Shown here: positions 18,368-27,479 of the stretch, in pieces | Layout of the letters: each line of letters begins with the position of its first letter | Position numbering within the stretch: the first letter of the stretch is position 1 | Translations under genes and position numbers: made by a program | The notes under the pieces: generated by a model | Seen by the model: only the letters and a program-made list of their open reading frames with translations | Told to the model about the DNA's origin: nothing | Databases searched by the model: none | Assembly (NCBI GenBank): GCA_016214785.1 | Contig: JACRNV010000014.1 | Location: 1-64,000 of the forward strand | From: Methanobacteriota archaeon | GTDB taxonomy: Archaea; Thermoplasmatota; Thermoplasmata; SG8-5; JACRNV01 | Reading direction: 5' to 3' | DNA: 64,000 nucleotides

Positions 18368-19375
18368 TCACTTCCCCGCCCTCTGGAGGAGCGCGTCCTC
18401 GAACTGCCACTGGCAGTGGAAGTGCGTGTTCCAGTCGGTTATCACTACGTATAGCCAGTAGTACGAGAACACGAGCAGCGAGATTACGGAGATGATGAGG
18501 TAGAGCGAGGTCGGGCGCTCCCACAGCTCCTTCGCGTCGGACGTTACCACCGGCGTGCCGAGCCTGGCGAAGGCCAGCCTGGTCTGGTGCAGGAAGGTGT
18601 GCTGCCTCGCGTCGTGTGCGTGGGCGTCCTTGGTCAGGGTGTTCAGTACTATGAGGAGTGCGAATACGTCCACGACCGGGATGGCGCAGAGAACCGCCCA
18701 CGTGACCGCGCCGCGCTCCGCGCCCTCGTCCGCGCTGCCGAGGGCGTCCACGGCGGTCATGCTCGCGACCTCCATGCCTATCGCGCCCTCGCTCTTCATG
18801 TTCCTCGCCGTTAGGTATTCCACAAGTCCTAAGCGGAACAGCCTGTCCCTTTTGACGTGGCGGTCCCTTCTGTCGACGAGTCGATAGACGACGACGGCCT
18901 GGACCACGTACTTCGTGGCGAAGAGGAAGAAGAGCCCTAGGGCGAATACGACGAAGAAAGGCCCGGAGTTCCAGCTTGAGGTCAGCGAGATGCTGTAAAC
19001 AACTACATAGAAGAAGAGAAGAACCCAGGAGCCCACCGTTGCAAGGAGCATCACCCAGACCCATATCGCCGAGAGGGGCCTGTCGGCCTCCTTCCTGTGG
19101 CGCAGCCCCTCGTTCAGCTTCTTCAGGCCATCCTCCTCGCTCGGAGCCTTGAACCCCAGAGGCCAGGGGCCGTGCCCCATCGGCGGCGGTGGCGGGGGCG
19201 GCGGCGTGGGCTGGGCGTACATCGGTATATATTGAGGTGTGTACTGTGGGGCGTAATGCTGCTGGTCGTGCGCGGACGGCATGTAGAGCTGGCAGCGAGA
19301 GCAGTACCAGCGCTGGTACTGGGTAATGAATGTGAGATTCTCCCCGCACCTGTAGCACTTGTACTCCGGTTCCAT
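18368..19375 (-). CDS. Zinc-ribbon multi-TM membrane protein (DUF4234-like)
   Basis: N-terminal YKCYRCGENLTFITQYQRWYCSRCQLY then Pro/Tyr-rich linker and TMs. Confidence 0.65.
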   Translation of the reverse strand: MEPEYKCYRCGENLTFITQYQRWYCSRCQLYMPSAHDQQHYAPQYTPQYIPMYAQPTPPPPPPPPMGHGPWPLGFKAPSEEDGLKKLNEGLRHRKEADRPLSAIWVWVMLLATVGSWVLLFFYVVVYSISLTSSWNSGPFFVVFALGLFFLFATKYVVQAVVVYRLVDRRDRHVKRDRLFRLGLVEYLTARNMKSEGAIGMEVASMTAVDALGSADEGAERGAVTWAVLCAIPVVDVFALLIVLNTLTKDAHAHDARQHTFLHQTRLAFARLGTPVVTSDAKELWERPTSLYLIISVISLLVFSYYWLYVVITDWNTHFHCQWQFEDALLQRAGK

Positions 19376-19418
19376 GATACCATCCAGAGTAGATTATATC
19401 TGTATATAAAACCTGCCT

Positions 19419-19913
19419 CTAAGGCTCGTACCCCCAGAGCCTGTCCCCGACGAAGTGCAGTGTGCGCACGACCTTTCCCTTCGAGCCTCGCATGCTCGGG
19501 CCGGCCGCGAGCGCCTTCCCGACGGCCAGCGGGGCTCCGTTCTTCATGTCCCGTATCCAGACGCCCTCCCCCTCCTGAATCGAGGCCTCAGCTTCGACGA
19601 CGCCGGGCGCCATGACGTCCGCGCCGTTGCAGACGAACTTGACCGCGCCCATGTCGACGGTGACGAACTTTGTTCGGGGGTGCATCGAGAGAATGAGGTG
19701 TACCGTCGGGAGGAGCGTTCCGCCATCCCTGAAGGCGACTATCCTCCCCTTGAGGATGATGACGTCCTGCTTGTCGAATGAGCCGCTCTCCACGGCCGAT
19801 TCCGGCGGGAAGGGGGTGATGCCCCACGCACGTTTCATCTCCGCGTCCAGGCTCTCCACCTCGCGGGTACGGAGGCGCCGCCTTTTGTGGACCCTAAGGG
19901 GCTCGGCGGGCAT
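19419..19913 (-). CDS. PUA-domain RNA-binding protein
   Basis: FVTVDMGAVKFVCNGADVMAPGVVEAEASIQEGEGVWIRDMKNGAPLAVGKAL, archaeal PUA pattern. Confidence 0.85.
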   Translation of the reverse strand: MPAEPLRVHKRRRLRTREVESLDAEMKRAWGITPFPPESAVESGSFDKQDVIILKGRIVAFRDGGTLLPTVHLILSMHPRTKFVTVDMGAVKFVCNGADVMAPGVVEAEASIQEGEGVWIRDMKNGAPLAVGKALAAGPSMRGSKGKVVRTLHFVGDRLWGYEP

Positions 19914-19921
19914 GTCTCAAC

Positions 19922-20899
19922 CTACAGTTCCTCGAGCTCGTTCAGTATCTTCTCCTCGAAGGCGGTGTCCTTCTTCTTCGGCTTGTCCTCGGGATCCTTC
20001 TTGAGGTCCAGGTCGTCGAGCAGGTGGTGGAGTTCCTTCAGCGAGACCTCCTCCTTCTCGTCGGCCGTGAGGTCGCCCTTGAGCAGCTCCTCCTCCTCCA
20101 TCTTCCCCTTCGCGGTCTCGGCATCGAGTTCGCTCCGGTACGCAGGCTGGAGCCTCTCGTACGTGGCCTTGGACACGCTGCCCAGAGCGTAGGCGTCCTC
20201 GAGCTGGTCGAGCTTCTCCTGCGGCGTGAGACCGACCTTTGGCAGTGTGTCCCTCTCGGCCTTCAGGGCCTTCTCGTAGTTGGCGAGGCTCTCGCCGTAG
20301 AGCCCCTTGGAGACCTTTCCGGCGGCGAACGCCCTCTCCAGTCCGGAAATCCTGTCCTCCGGCGAGAGTTCTGAGGACGGCAGGTGCTCGAACCCGAACT
20401 CCTCGTCTTCGGCGGGCTTGCGGGGTGCGGGGGCCTCTTTCTTGGCTGGCTCGCCCTTCTCCTCGGGCTCCTCCGGCGCTTCCCCCTTGCCCGGCAGGAA
20501 GTCCCATGCGCAGATGGCAACGATGCCGATTGCGAACGGCACTATCGAGCCGATGTGCCCCTGCGGCTCCTGGCTGCCGATGCCCGAGAAGGGGTTCTGG
20601 ATGCCGAGGATGTAGATCTGCACGACATTCAGCCTGAGGCCGACGATTCCGAAGACCCCTGCTGCCGCAAGGACGAGTCCGACGATGAGGAGCCAGTAGG
20701 TGGCCACGAACCCTTTGCCGCTCTCCTTTTCCTTGGGGTGCTCGGGCTTCTTTGGCTTTTCCTCCTTCTTCATCGGCGCCTTCTTTTCGGGCACTCTATC
20801 CCGGCGCTCGAGCTCCTCGTAGAGGTTCCGGCTGCTCTGCTTCTCGGTCTCCTGGGCCACGCCCCTGGCGCGCTTGTCGTCGATGGCCTTCGCGCTCAT
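19922..20899 (-). CDS. Membrane protein with SHOCT-like repeats (module 2 partner)
   Basis: Start MSAKAIDDKRAR overlaps upstream stop (ATGA). TM/loop NVVQIYILGIQNPFSGIGSQEPQGHIG; repeats LSPEDRISGLERAFAAGKVSKGLYGESLANYEKAL; tail AFEEKILNELEEL. Confidence 0.75.
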   Translation of the reverse strand: MSAKAIDDKRARGVAQETEKQSSRNLYEELERRDRVPEKKAPMKKEEKPKKPEHPKEKESGKGFVATYWLLIVGLVLAAAGVFGIVGLRLNVVQIYILGIQNPFSGIGSQEPQGHIGSIVPFAIGIVAICAWDFLPGKGEAPEEPEEKGEPAKKEAPAPRKPAEDEEFGFEHLPSSELSPEDRISGLERAFAAGKVSKGLYGESLANYEKALKAERDTLPKVGLTPQEKLDQLEDAYALGSVSKATYERLQPAYRSELDAETAKGKMEEEELLKGDLTADEKEEVSLKELHHLLDDLDLKKDPEDKPKKKDTAFEEKILNELEEL

Positions 20900-23800
20900 G
20901 GGCGTCCCCTCCTGCGCCGCCAGGCGATGGCCAATGGCACGACGATCAGAACGATGGGCAGCGCCATTGCCTGGAACTCGGGGATGGAACCGATGTTCCG
21001 GGCGTTTGGCGTCGGCTGGTCGGCATTTATTCCGCATGTGATTTCCCAGTCCGCTTTCGCGTTGGTGTCGTTGGAGCTCATGTCCCTGCCGATGGTGTTG
21101 CCCTGAACGAATCCAGTCGTGTCCACGTATCGCCCAGCACCCCCGGGCCAGTTGGACGAGTTGACCGCGAGCTGGTAGTACGCGCCCGAAGGCTCCGAAG
21201 TCCCCCAGGCCACGAAGTCCCTGATGGTGCCGTTTGCGTCCACGAGTGCGAGGTAGTCGTCCGCGCCGAGCGACGAGCCGGCATCGACCTTGCTGTAGCC
21301 GCCGGCGATGAGGGCCGTCGCTGCTGGATATGTGTATACTGCCAGGTCTGTGCCGTCGATGAGCTTCCATCCGGAGATGTCGTACGTTACCGCCGCCGGG
21401 TTGTAGATCTCGAACCAGTCGTCGCCGCTCGTCGGGTCGAACATGGCCTCGTTGATGACCACGGTGCTCTGTGTGAGGGAGACGCGCTGCGCGTACAGGT
21501 CGTAGTCCAAGGTATTCCGAAGGTCATGCCATAGGACGATGGCGCCGCCCTGTCCGTCTATCACGACCTGCGGGGTGTAGGATGTATCGACGGGGCTTGA
21601 TGTGACGAGCAGCGGCATCCCCGCCGCGTCCCACTCGATGGCGCCGGTCGAATTGATGTGCTGGAGGCAGATGCGCCCGTTGGTCGCGTCATTGAAGGCT
21701 ATCAGCGCGCCGCCGTCGCCGTCGGGCACGGCCTGCGGCCTCTCCTGGTTGCCGGTAGCATCGCAGATGCCGATTCCCGAGGGCACCAGAACGTTCCCTT
21801 CGCCGTCGATGTTCTGGGCGAAGACGCTGTTGGTGCCGTCGCGTCCGTCCTGCCAGACGACGATGGCGCCCCCCTTGCCGTCCGGCGATAGCTCGGGGTA
21901 GTACTGGTTCCCCGGGTTGGCGCAGACCTGAATGCCGTCGGCGGTCCAGTTGGCCGCTCCGGACGAATCGATGCGCTGCGCGAAGGCGTGCGAACCACCG
22001 CCGCGGGTGTCCTGCCATGCGATTATTGCGCCGCCGGCCCCGTCCTGCAGCACGCGCGGCGAGAATTGCGTGTCGGACTGGGCGCAGACTGGCATGCCGT
22101 TCGCAGTCCATTGGGACGAGCCCGACGGATCAACGCGCTGGGCGTAGATGTCCGATATGGCATTGGCGGGATCGGACCTGTAATCCTCCCATACGATTAT
22201 GGCGCCGCCCTGCCCGTCCTGGACGGCCTGCTGCGAGTACTGGTCGTTGTCGGCGTCGCCCACCGGCACGCCATCCGCTGTCCAGAGCATGGCGCCCGAT
22301 GAGTTGGCCCTCTGCGCGAATACGCTGTAGTTGACCCCGTTGCGCCAGTCGTCCCAGGCGATGATGGCGCCGCCCTGTCCGTCGGGGACGATTTGCGGCG
22401 TGTTCTGGTCGTTCGGCGCCGTGCAGACCGCAGCCCCGTTCGCGGCCCACAGTACCTCGCCCGTGGCGTTTACGCGCTGGGCGTAGATCTCGCCGTCCCC
22501 GCGCAGGTCCATCCATGCGATGATTGCTCCGCCCTGCCCGTCACAAACGAGCACCGGGAGCAGCTGGTCGCTGCCTTCTGTGCAGATGGCCACGCCGCCG
22601 GCCGTCCAGAGCGCTTGCCCCCCGGCGGTCATGCGCTGCGCGTAGATGTCGACATTCCCCGCGCGCAAGTCCTGCCATGCGACGATGGCTCCGCCCTGCC
22701 CGTCAGGGACGGCCGCGGAGGCTTGCTGGTTGCCAGTTGCGGTGGAGACCGCCGTGTTGGTCGCAGCGTCCCCCCAGTCTGGGTGCAGGGAATGGCTCTC
22801 GACGAACTCCTTGCCGTCCTCGATGATGGCCTGGGCGTAGATGTCCCAGTCTGTCGTTGCGCTATTCCGTTGGTCCAACCAGAGGATGATAATTCCCTTA
22901 AGCTCGTTCGCTGTTTTAGACTGCTCGGGAGATTGCGCTTGCTGGTTGCCGGATAGCCAGCGGTTATCGATAGTAATTCGGGGTATTCTTTGGTTTCCAG
23001 ATGCTGTTGATACCGAAATTTCATTTTCAGCCCAAAGCGGGACCCCATTTATGTTCACTCGCTGGGCGTAGATGTCGCTGTTGCCGCCGTTTCTGAAATC
23101 TTCCCATGTAATTATCGCTCCACCCTGCCCGTCGGGAACGATCCGTTGGTACCCTTGTAGGTTGACAGCTGTGCATATCCCAGTCCCATTGTCAGTCCAC
23201 TGCATAACCCCGGTCGCGTTCACGCGTTGTGCGTAGATATCACCATTGCCACGCCAGTCTTCCCATGCGATTATCGCTCCACCCTGTCCGTCGGGTACAA
23301 GCTGCGGGTTATATTGACCATTAACCGCAGTACATATTGCGGTGCCATTCTCAGTCCACTGAATCGCTCCAAGCACACTCACTCGCTGGGCGTAAATATC
23401 GTTATTAATCACACCTGCCCTGTAATCCTCCCATGTGATGATGGCACCTCCCTGGCCGTCTGAGATTATCTTCGGATAATATTGGTTGTTGGTAGCTGTG
23501 CATATGATGATGCCATTTGCAGCCCATTGTGCTATTCCAGTCGCGTTCACGTGCTGCGCATAGATATCGTGATTACCGTTTCTGATATCTTGCCAGGTTA
23601 TTATCGCGCCGCCTTGCCCGTCAGGTATGAGGTTCGGGTTATATTGACCATTGGCGTCGTTGCATGTTGCCACGCCATTTACTATCCACTGAGTTAAACC
23701 TGATGCATTCACGCGCTGGGTGTAAATGTTCCAGAAACCAAGATGGTTATCTCCCCATGTAATTATCGCTCCACCCTGACCATCTGGGATTATCTTTGGA

Positions 23801-26154
23801 TAATATTGAGTGTCTGTGGCAGTACATATGGCTATTCCATCCAGTGTCCAATTAATCACTCCTGTCGCGTTCACGAGTTGAGCATAGATATCATAGTAAC
23901 CATTTCGACCATCGTGCCAGGTTATTATCGCCCCGCCCTGACCATCGGGAATCAATGTAGGATTATATTGAGATCCGGTCGCAGTACATATTGCTATTCC
24001 ATTGCTTGTCCATTGTGGAGAGCCTGTCGCGTTGGCTCTCTGCGCATAGATATGATTGAAGGTGCCACTGCGATTATCGCTCCATGTCATTATTGTTCCA
24101 CCTTGACCATCTGGTACGAGTTGTGGATCCGACTGAGCATTTACAGCAGTGCACACCGCGGTGTTCGTCGTCTCGTCCCCCCAGCTCGGGTCCAGGACGC
24201 CTCGCGTCCCCCCGCGCACGGCGCCCACCACCGGCTGGAAGGTCGTCGTGTCCTTGCGCTGCGTCCAGTCCGTTGTTTCGATGTAGATGGATGCGTTCCC
24301 CGAGGGATTGCCTATCATGCTGAACGGCACGCCGGCCTCGAGCTGGTGCGCGCCCGATCCCGCCTGCGCGACCCCTATCGGGCCCATGCCAGGATAGCTG
24401 AGAAGCTGCCTGGAGGTTATCTTGCCGCCCGTGCCCTTGACCTCGAGGCAGTAGTCGGCCTGCACGCCGCTTATCCATTGGCCGCCGGGGACGGCGTCGA
24501 TGTAGATGCGCGTCAGGTCCTCGCCGGCTGTCCTTGGAAGGACCGCAGCGCCAGGGGTCACAGTCCCTGAACCGCCGCCCCCCGCCGACCTGACCCTCTT
24601 GACCGGCGATACCATGCCGCCGAAGACCTGTCCCGAGGGGCTGAAGCCGACATATGCGTAGAAGTTCCCCTGGGAAGTTGTCGCCGCGTGCTCTGTGACG
24701 TCTATGTCCGGGTTCGGGCAGGCGACGGCGTTTTCCGTGTACTTGGGCACGCCCCCCCAATCGGCGAACGCGCCATCTATCGCAATGTTCGCTGGCGCGC
24801 CCTGAGCGTAGGCCGCGAGGCCATATCCGGCGACCGACGCGGAGCCGCTCGATGAAACCGTTGCAACGGATGCCCTGACGAGGGTGCCGAGCACGATGTT
24901 GGACATGTCCGCGGTCACGGTCATGGACGCGCTCGTCCCCGCGCGTACCTGCATGCCGGCCGTCAATCCCGAAACAGACGTTTCGGCCACGCCAGAGCTC
25001 GCTATCCGCATCCCGTTCACGGTGACGTCCTTGCCGCTCGCCCTCAGGGTCAGCGCCAGGAGGTTGTTCGCGCTCACGATGCCCGCGCTGTCGAGGGGCG
25101 CCTGCGTGACCACGAGCGCGCCGTTGTCCCCGTCGACTTTCGGCGTGCATATCTCCCCGGTGGCGTTCTCGGACGCCGTCGCAAACCTCGCATAGTAATT
25201 GCCGGGGTTGATGACCGCGCCGACGTTTGCCGCGAACTCTAGCTCGCTCCCCGAGGATCTCCCCATTCCTGTGCCAATAGTCCTGAAGGCGCTCCAGTTG
25301 CGCTGGTCGGAGCCGGAGAACCGCGACGCCTGGACGGTCCAGGGCGAGCTGCGCCAGCCATAGGCCTCGATGACGTAGTCTGCGCCGATGTCCCCTGCGA
25401 TGTACCCGGTAGTATCGGTTTTGTCGGAATCGACGAAGAGCAGGTACCGCTCGATGGCATCCTTGTACTGGAGGTTCCCCCGCGTTTTCAGGTAGCCATA
25501 GACGACCTCTTTCTCCGTCGCGACTGAGAAGTCCACTATGTCCAGTGACGCATCAGTTGCAGCGGTCGTGTCGCTGTAAACTACCTTCGAGCCCCAGTCG
25601 CCGAAGGCGCCGTCAATGTCAACGAACTTCGCCGGGGTCGGCGGAGGCAACAGAACGACGTAGGAAACGGCCAGCGTGACAACGAGGATTATGACGAGGA
25701 AGACCGAGAACCTTTTTCGCATTATGTCCTGGATCCCCAGCATGTTGAACTTGTGCTGGCCGGGAAGGCCGCTGGTGCGCCCGAGCCCGTTGGTAAGGCC
25801 ATTGGTGCAGCCCATGCCGTTGGTCAGGCCGGGCAAGGCCCCCATTCCATTAGTGAGGCCGTTCGCGCGCCCTGCTCCTGCAAGCCCGTTCGTCCTCCCG
25901 AGTCCGTTCGTCAGGCCCGAGCCCTGCGCGAGGCCGTTGCCGTTCGTGAGACCTTTGCACATGCCGTTGGCCAGGCCCTTGGGTGCGCCGTTGCCATTTG
26001 CAAAACCTTTACCGATCCCGTTCGTGAGCCCGCTCCCCAGGCCATTCGTCAGCCCCCTGGATGGCGCTGCCCCGGACCGCGCATCCTTGGGAGTTCCGTT
26101 AGCAAGTCCGTTCCCATTGGCCAAGCCTCGGCGATTCCCGACGTTTCGCGACAT
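20896..26154 (-). CDS. Giant surface protein: N-terminal TNG repeats, TM, two 8-repeat beta-propeller-like arrays, lamin-tail domain, IPEF-TM-Arg C-terminus
   Basis: GLTNG repeats before TM (FSVFLVIILVVTLAVSYVVLL); 16 copies of ~52-aa DGQGGAIITWxDxRxGxxDIYAQRVNATG; VVINEAMFDPTSGDDWFEIYNPA; SIPEFQAMALPIVLIVVPLAIAWRRRRGRP. Confidence 0.88.
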   Translation of the reverse strand: MSRNVGNRRGLANGNGLANGTPKDARSGAAPSRGLTNGLGSGLTNGIGKGFANGNGAPKGLANGMCKGLTNGNGLAQGSGLTNGLGRTNGLAGAGRANGLTNGMGALPGLTNGMGCTNGLTNGLGRTSGLPGQHKFNMLGIQDIMRKRFSVFLVIILVVTLAVSYVVLLPPPTPAKFVDIDGAFGDWGSKVVYSDTTAATDASLDIVDFSVATEKEVVYGYLKTRGNLQYKDAIERYLLFVDSDKTDTTGYIAGDIGADYVIEAYGWRSSPWTVQASRFSGSDQRNWSAFRTIGTGMGRSSGSELEFAANVGAVINPGNYYARFATASENATGEICTPKVDGDNGALVVTQAPLDSAGIVSANNLLALTLRASGKDVTVNGMRIASSGVAETSVSGLTAGMQVRAGTSASMTVTADMSNIVLGTLVRASVATVSSSGSASVAGYGLAAYAQGAPANIAIDGAFADWGGVPKYTENAVACPNPDIDVTEHAATTSQGNFYAYVGFSPSGQVFGGMVSPVKRVRSAGGGGSGTVTPGAAVLPRTAGEDLTRIYIDAVPGGQWISGVQADYCLEVKGTGGKITSRQLLSYPGMGPIGVAQAGSGAHQLEAGVPFSMIGNPSGNASIYIETTDWTQRKDTTTFQPVVGAVRGGTRGVLDPSWGDETTNTAVCTAVNAQSDPQLVPDGQGGTIMTWSDNRSGTFNHIYAQRANATGSPQWTSNGIAICTATGSQYNPTLIPDGQGGAIITWHDGRNGYYDIYAQLVNATGVINWTLDGIAICTATDTQYYPKIIPDGQGGAIITWGDNHLGFWNIYTQRVNASGLTQWIVNGVATCNDANGQYNPNLIPDGQGGAIITWQDIRNGNHDIYAQHVNATGIAQWAANGIIICTATNNQYYPKIISDGQGGAIITWEDYRAGVINNDIYAQRVSVLGAIQWTENGTAICTAVNGQYNPQLVPDGQGGAIIAWEDWRGNGDIYAQRVNATGVMQWTDNGTGICTAVNLQGYQRIVPDGQGGAIITWEDFRNGGNSDIYAQRVNINGVPLWAENEISVSTASGNQRIPRITIDNRWLSGNQQAQSPEQSKTANELKGIIILWLDQRNSATTDWDIYAQAIIEDGKEFVESHSLHPDWGDAATNTAVSTATGNQQASAAVPDGQGGAIVAWQDLRAGNVDIYAQRMTAGGQALWTAGGVAICTEGSDQLLPVLVCDGQGGAIIAWMDLRGDGEIYAQRVNATGEVLWAANGAAVCTAPNDQNTPQIVPDGQGGAIIAWDDWRNGVNYSVFAQRANSSGAMLWTADGVPVGDADNDQYSQQAVQDGQGGAIIVWEDYRSDPANAISDIYAQRVDPSGSSQWTANGMPVCAQSDTQFSPRVLQDGAGGAIIAWQDTRGGGSHAFAQRIDSSGAANWTADGIQVCANPGNQYYPELSPDGKGGAIVVWQDGRDGTNSVFAQNIDGEGNVLVPSGIGICDATGNQERPQAVPDGDGGALIAFNDATNGRICLQHINSTGAIEWDAAGMPLLVTSSPVDTSYTPQVVIDGQGGAIVLWHDLRNTLDYDLYAQRVSLTQSTVVINEAMFDPTSGDDWFEIYNPAAVTYDISGWKLIDGTDLAVYTYPAATALIAGGYSKVDAGSSLGADDYLALVDANGTIRDFVAWGTSEPSGAYYQLAVNSSNWPGGAGRYVDTTGFVQGNTIGRDMSSNDTNAKADWEITCGINADQPTPNARNIGSIPEFQAMALPIVLIVVPLAIAWRRRRGRP
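25755..26130 (-). repeat. N-terminal GLTNG/GLANG repeat region
   Basis: About 17 Asn-Gly dipeptides before the TM segment; boundaries approximate. Confidence 0.9.
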
Positions 26155-26237
26155 GTCCCCTACCTCGGTTTCCCTATGGTATAGGGACGATGTTTATTAA
26201 AAGTAGTGGGAAGGGGTTTTGCATGGTCGCGCCGCGC

Positions 26238-27479
26238 TCAGAGGTTCTCGAGGTCCTCTATCTCCTTGAGTATCTTCTCCTCGAAGGCGTCGTTCTTCTT
26301 CTTCTTGTCTCCTTTCTTTTCGTCTCCGGGCTCTTCTATGTCTTCCAGCAGGGAATAGAGCTCCTTGATGGTCTGCTCCTCCTTGACCTCGGCGGTCAAG
26401 TCCCCCGATAGAAGCGCGTCCTCCTCGGCGGCGACCCTGGCCTTCTCGGCGTCGAGCTCGGTCTTCAGCATGCGCAGGTTCTTCTCGAACGTCCCCTTCG
26501 AGATTCCTCCCATCCGGTAGGCGTCCTCGAGATGATTTATCTTCTCCTGGGTGCCGAGGTGGTGCGGAGGCATCGCGGCCTGCTCCTTCTTCAGCTCCTC
26601 CTCGAACCTGGTGAGGTTCTTCTCGAAGAACTCCTTCGTTATCCTGTTGTTGTGATAGCCCTCGGTGAGGTGCGCGATCTTCTCCTCGGGCGTGAGATGG
26701 TGCGGTGGCAGGTGTTTCTCGAGTGCCTTCTCCTCCTCGCTCTTCTTCGCCTCCTCGTGCCCGAGATCCTCTTCGAACTTGGCCAGGCTCTGTTCGTACA
26801 GCCCTTTGCTTACCTTGCCCTGGGCGTACGCCTTCGCGAGGTGCTCTATCTTCTCCTCGGCGCTGAGGTGGTGCGGCGGGAGGTGCTCGTGCCCGAACTC
26901 CCTAGGCGCAGCCGGCTCGGCCTTCGCAGGCGCTCTGATAGGCTTTTCTTCTACTTCCCGCCCGGCTTCCTCGACCGGCTCCGGCTCTTCCTCGGGCTCG
27001 GGGGCAGGTGCGCGCCATCCCCAGACGCCCATCGTAACAATGCCTGCCGCGAAGAAAACGATTCCGACTATGTGCCCCTGCGGTTCGAGCCTGCCAATGC
27101 CCGAGTAGGGGTTTTGTATGCCTAGTATTAGGGTCTGAACGAAGTTCAGGCGTAACCCCACTACGCTGATGAATCCGAGCAATGTGACGAGCAACCCTAT
27201 GATCAGGAGGGCATAGCTGACCTTTTTAGGCTCATCCTCCGACGGAGGCTTGCTCGTGCCATCGCCTTTCTCCTCAGGTTCAGCCGCGTCCTTGATGGTC
27301 GGGACGGTGGATTCCGCCCCTGCGGTGGTTTCGTCTGCGGTCGTTTCCTCGGGCGCCTCTTCGATGGCGCTTTCTTCCGCGCCTCCGGGCTGCCCGAGAT
27401 CCTTCTCGATGTCCTCGGACCCCAGATGCTGCTGGCGCTCCTGCTCCAGACGTCGCTTCTGCTTGCTCTTCTTACCCAT
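26238..27479 (-). CDS. Membrane protein with SHOCT-like repeats (module 1 partner)
   Basis: NFVQTLILGIQNPYSGIGRLEPQGHIVG; three repeats of type PPHHLxxEEKIxHLxxAYxxGxISKxxxEKNLxxFEEEL; tail AFEEKILKEIEDLENL. Overlaps stop of 27472-30078. Confidence 0.78.
   Translation of the reverse strand: MGKKSKQKRRLEQERQQHLGSEDIEKDLGQPGGAEESAIEEAPEETTADETTAGAESTVPTIKDAAEPEEKGDGTSKPPSEDEPKKVSYALLIIGLLVTLLGFISVVGLRLNFVQTLILGIQNPYSGIGRLEPQGHIVGIVFFAAGIVTMGVWGWRAPAPEPEEEPEPVEEAGREVEEKPIRAPAKAEPAAPREFGHEHLPPHHLSAEEKIEHLAKAYAQGKVSKGLYEQSLAKFEEDLGHEEAKKSEEEKALEKHLPPHHLTPEEKIAHLTEGYHNNRITKEFFEKNLTRFEEELKKEQAAMPPHHLGTQEKINHLEDAYRMGGISKGTFEKNLRMLKTELDAEKARVAAEEDALLSGDLTAEVKEEQTIKELYSLLEDIEEPGDEKKGDKKKKNDAFEEKILKEIEDLENL

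Noticed and set aside
21500-24190. Possible tandem satellite or phage tail-fibre repeat
   Set aside because: The repeats form one continuous ORF with propeller-like motifs and no phage genes nearby.
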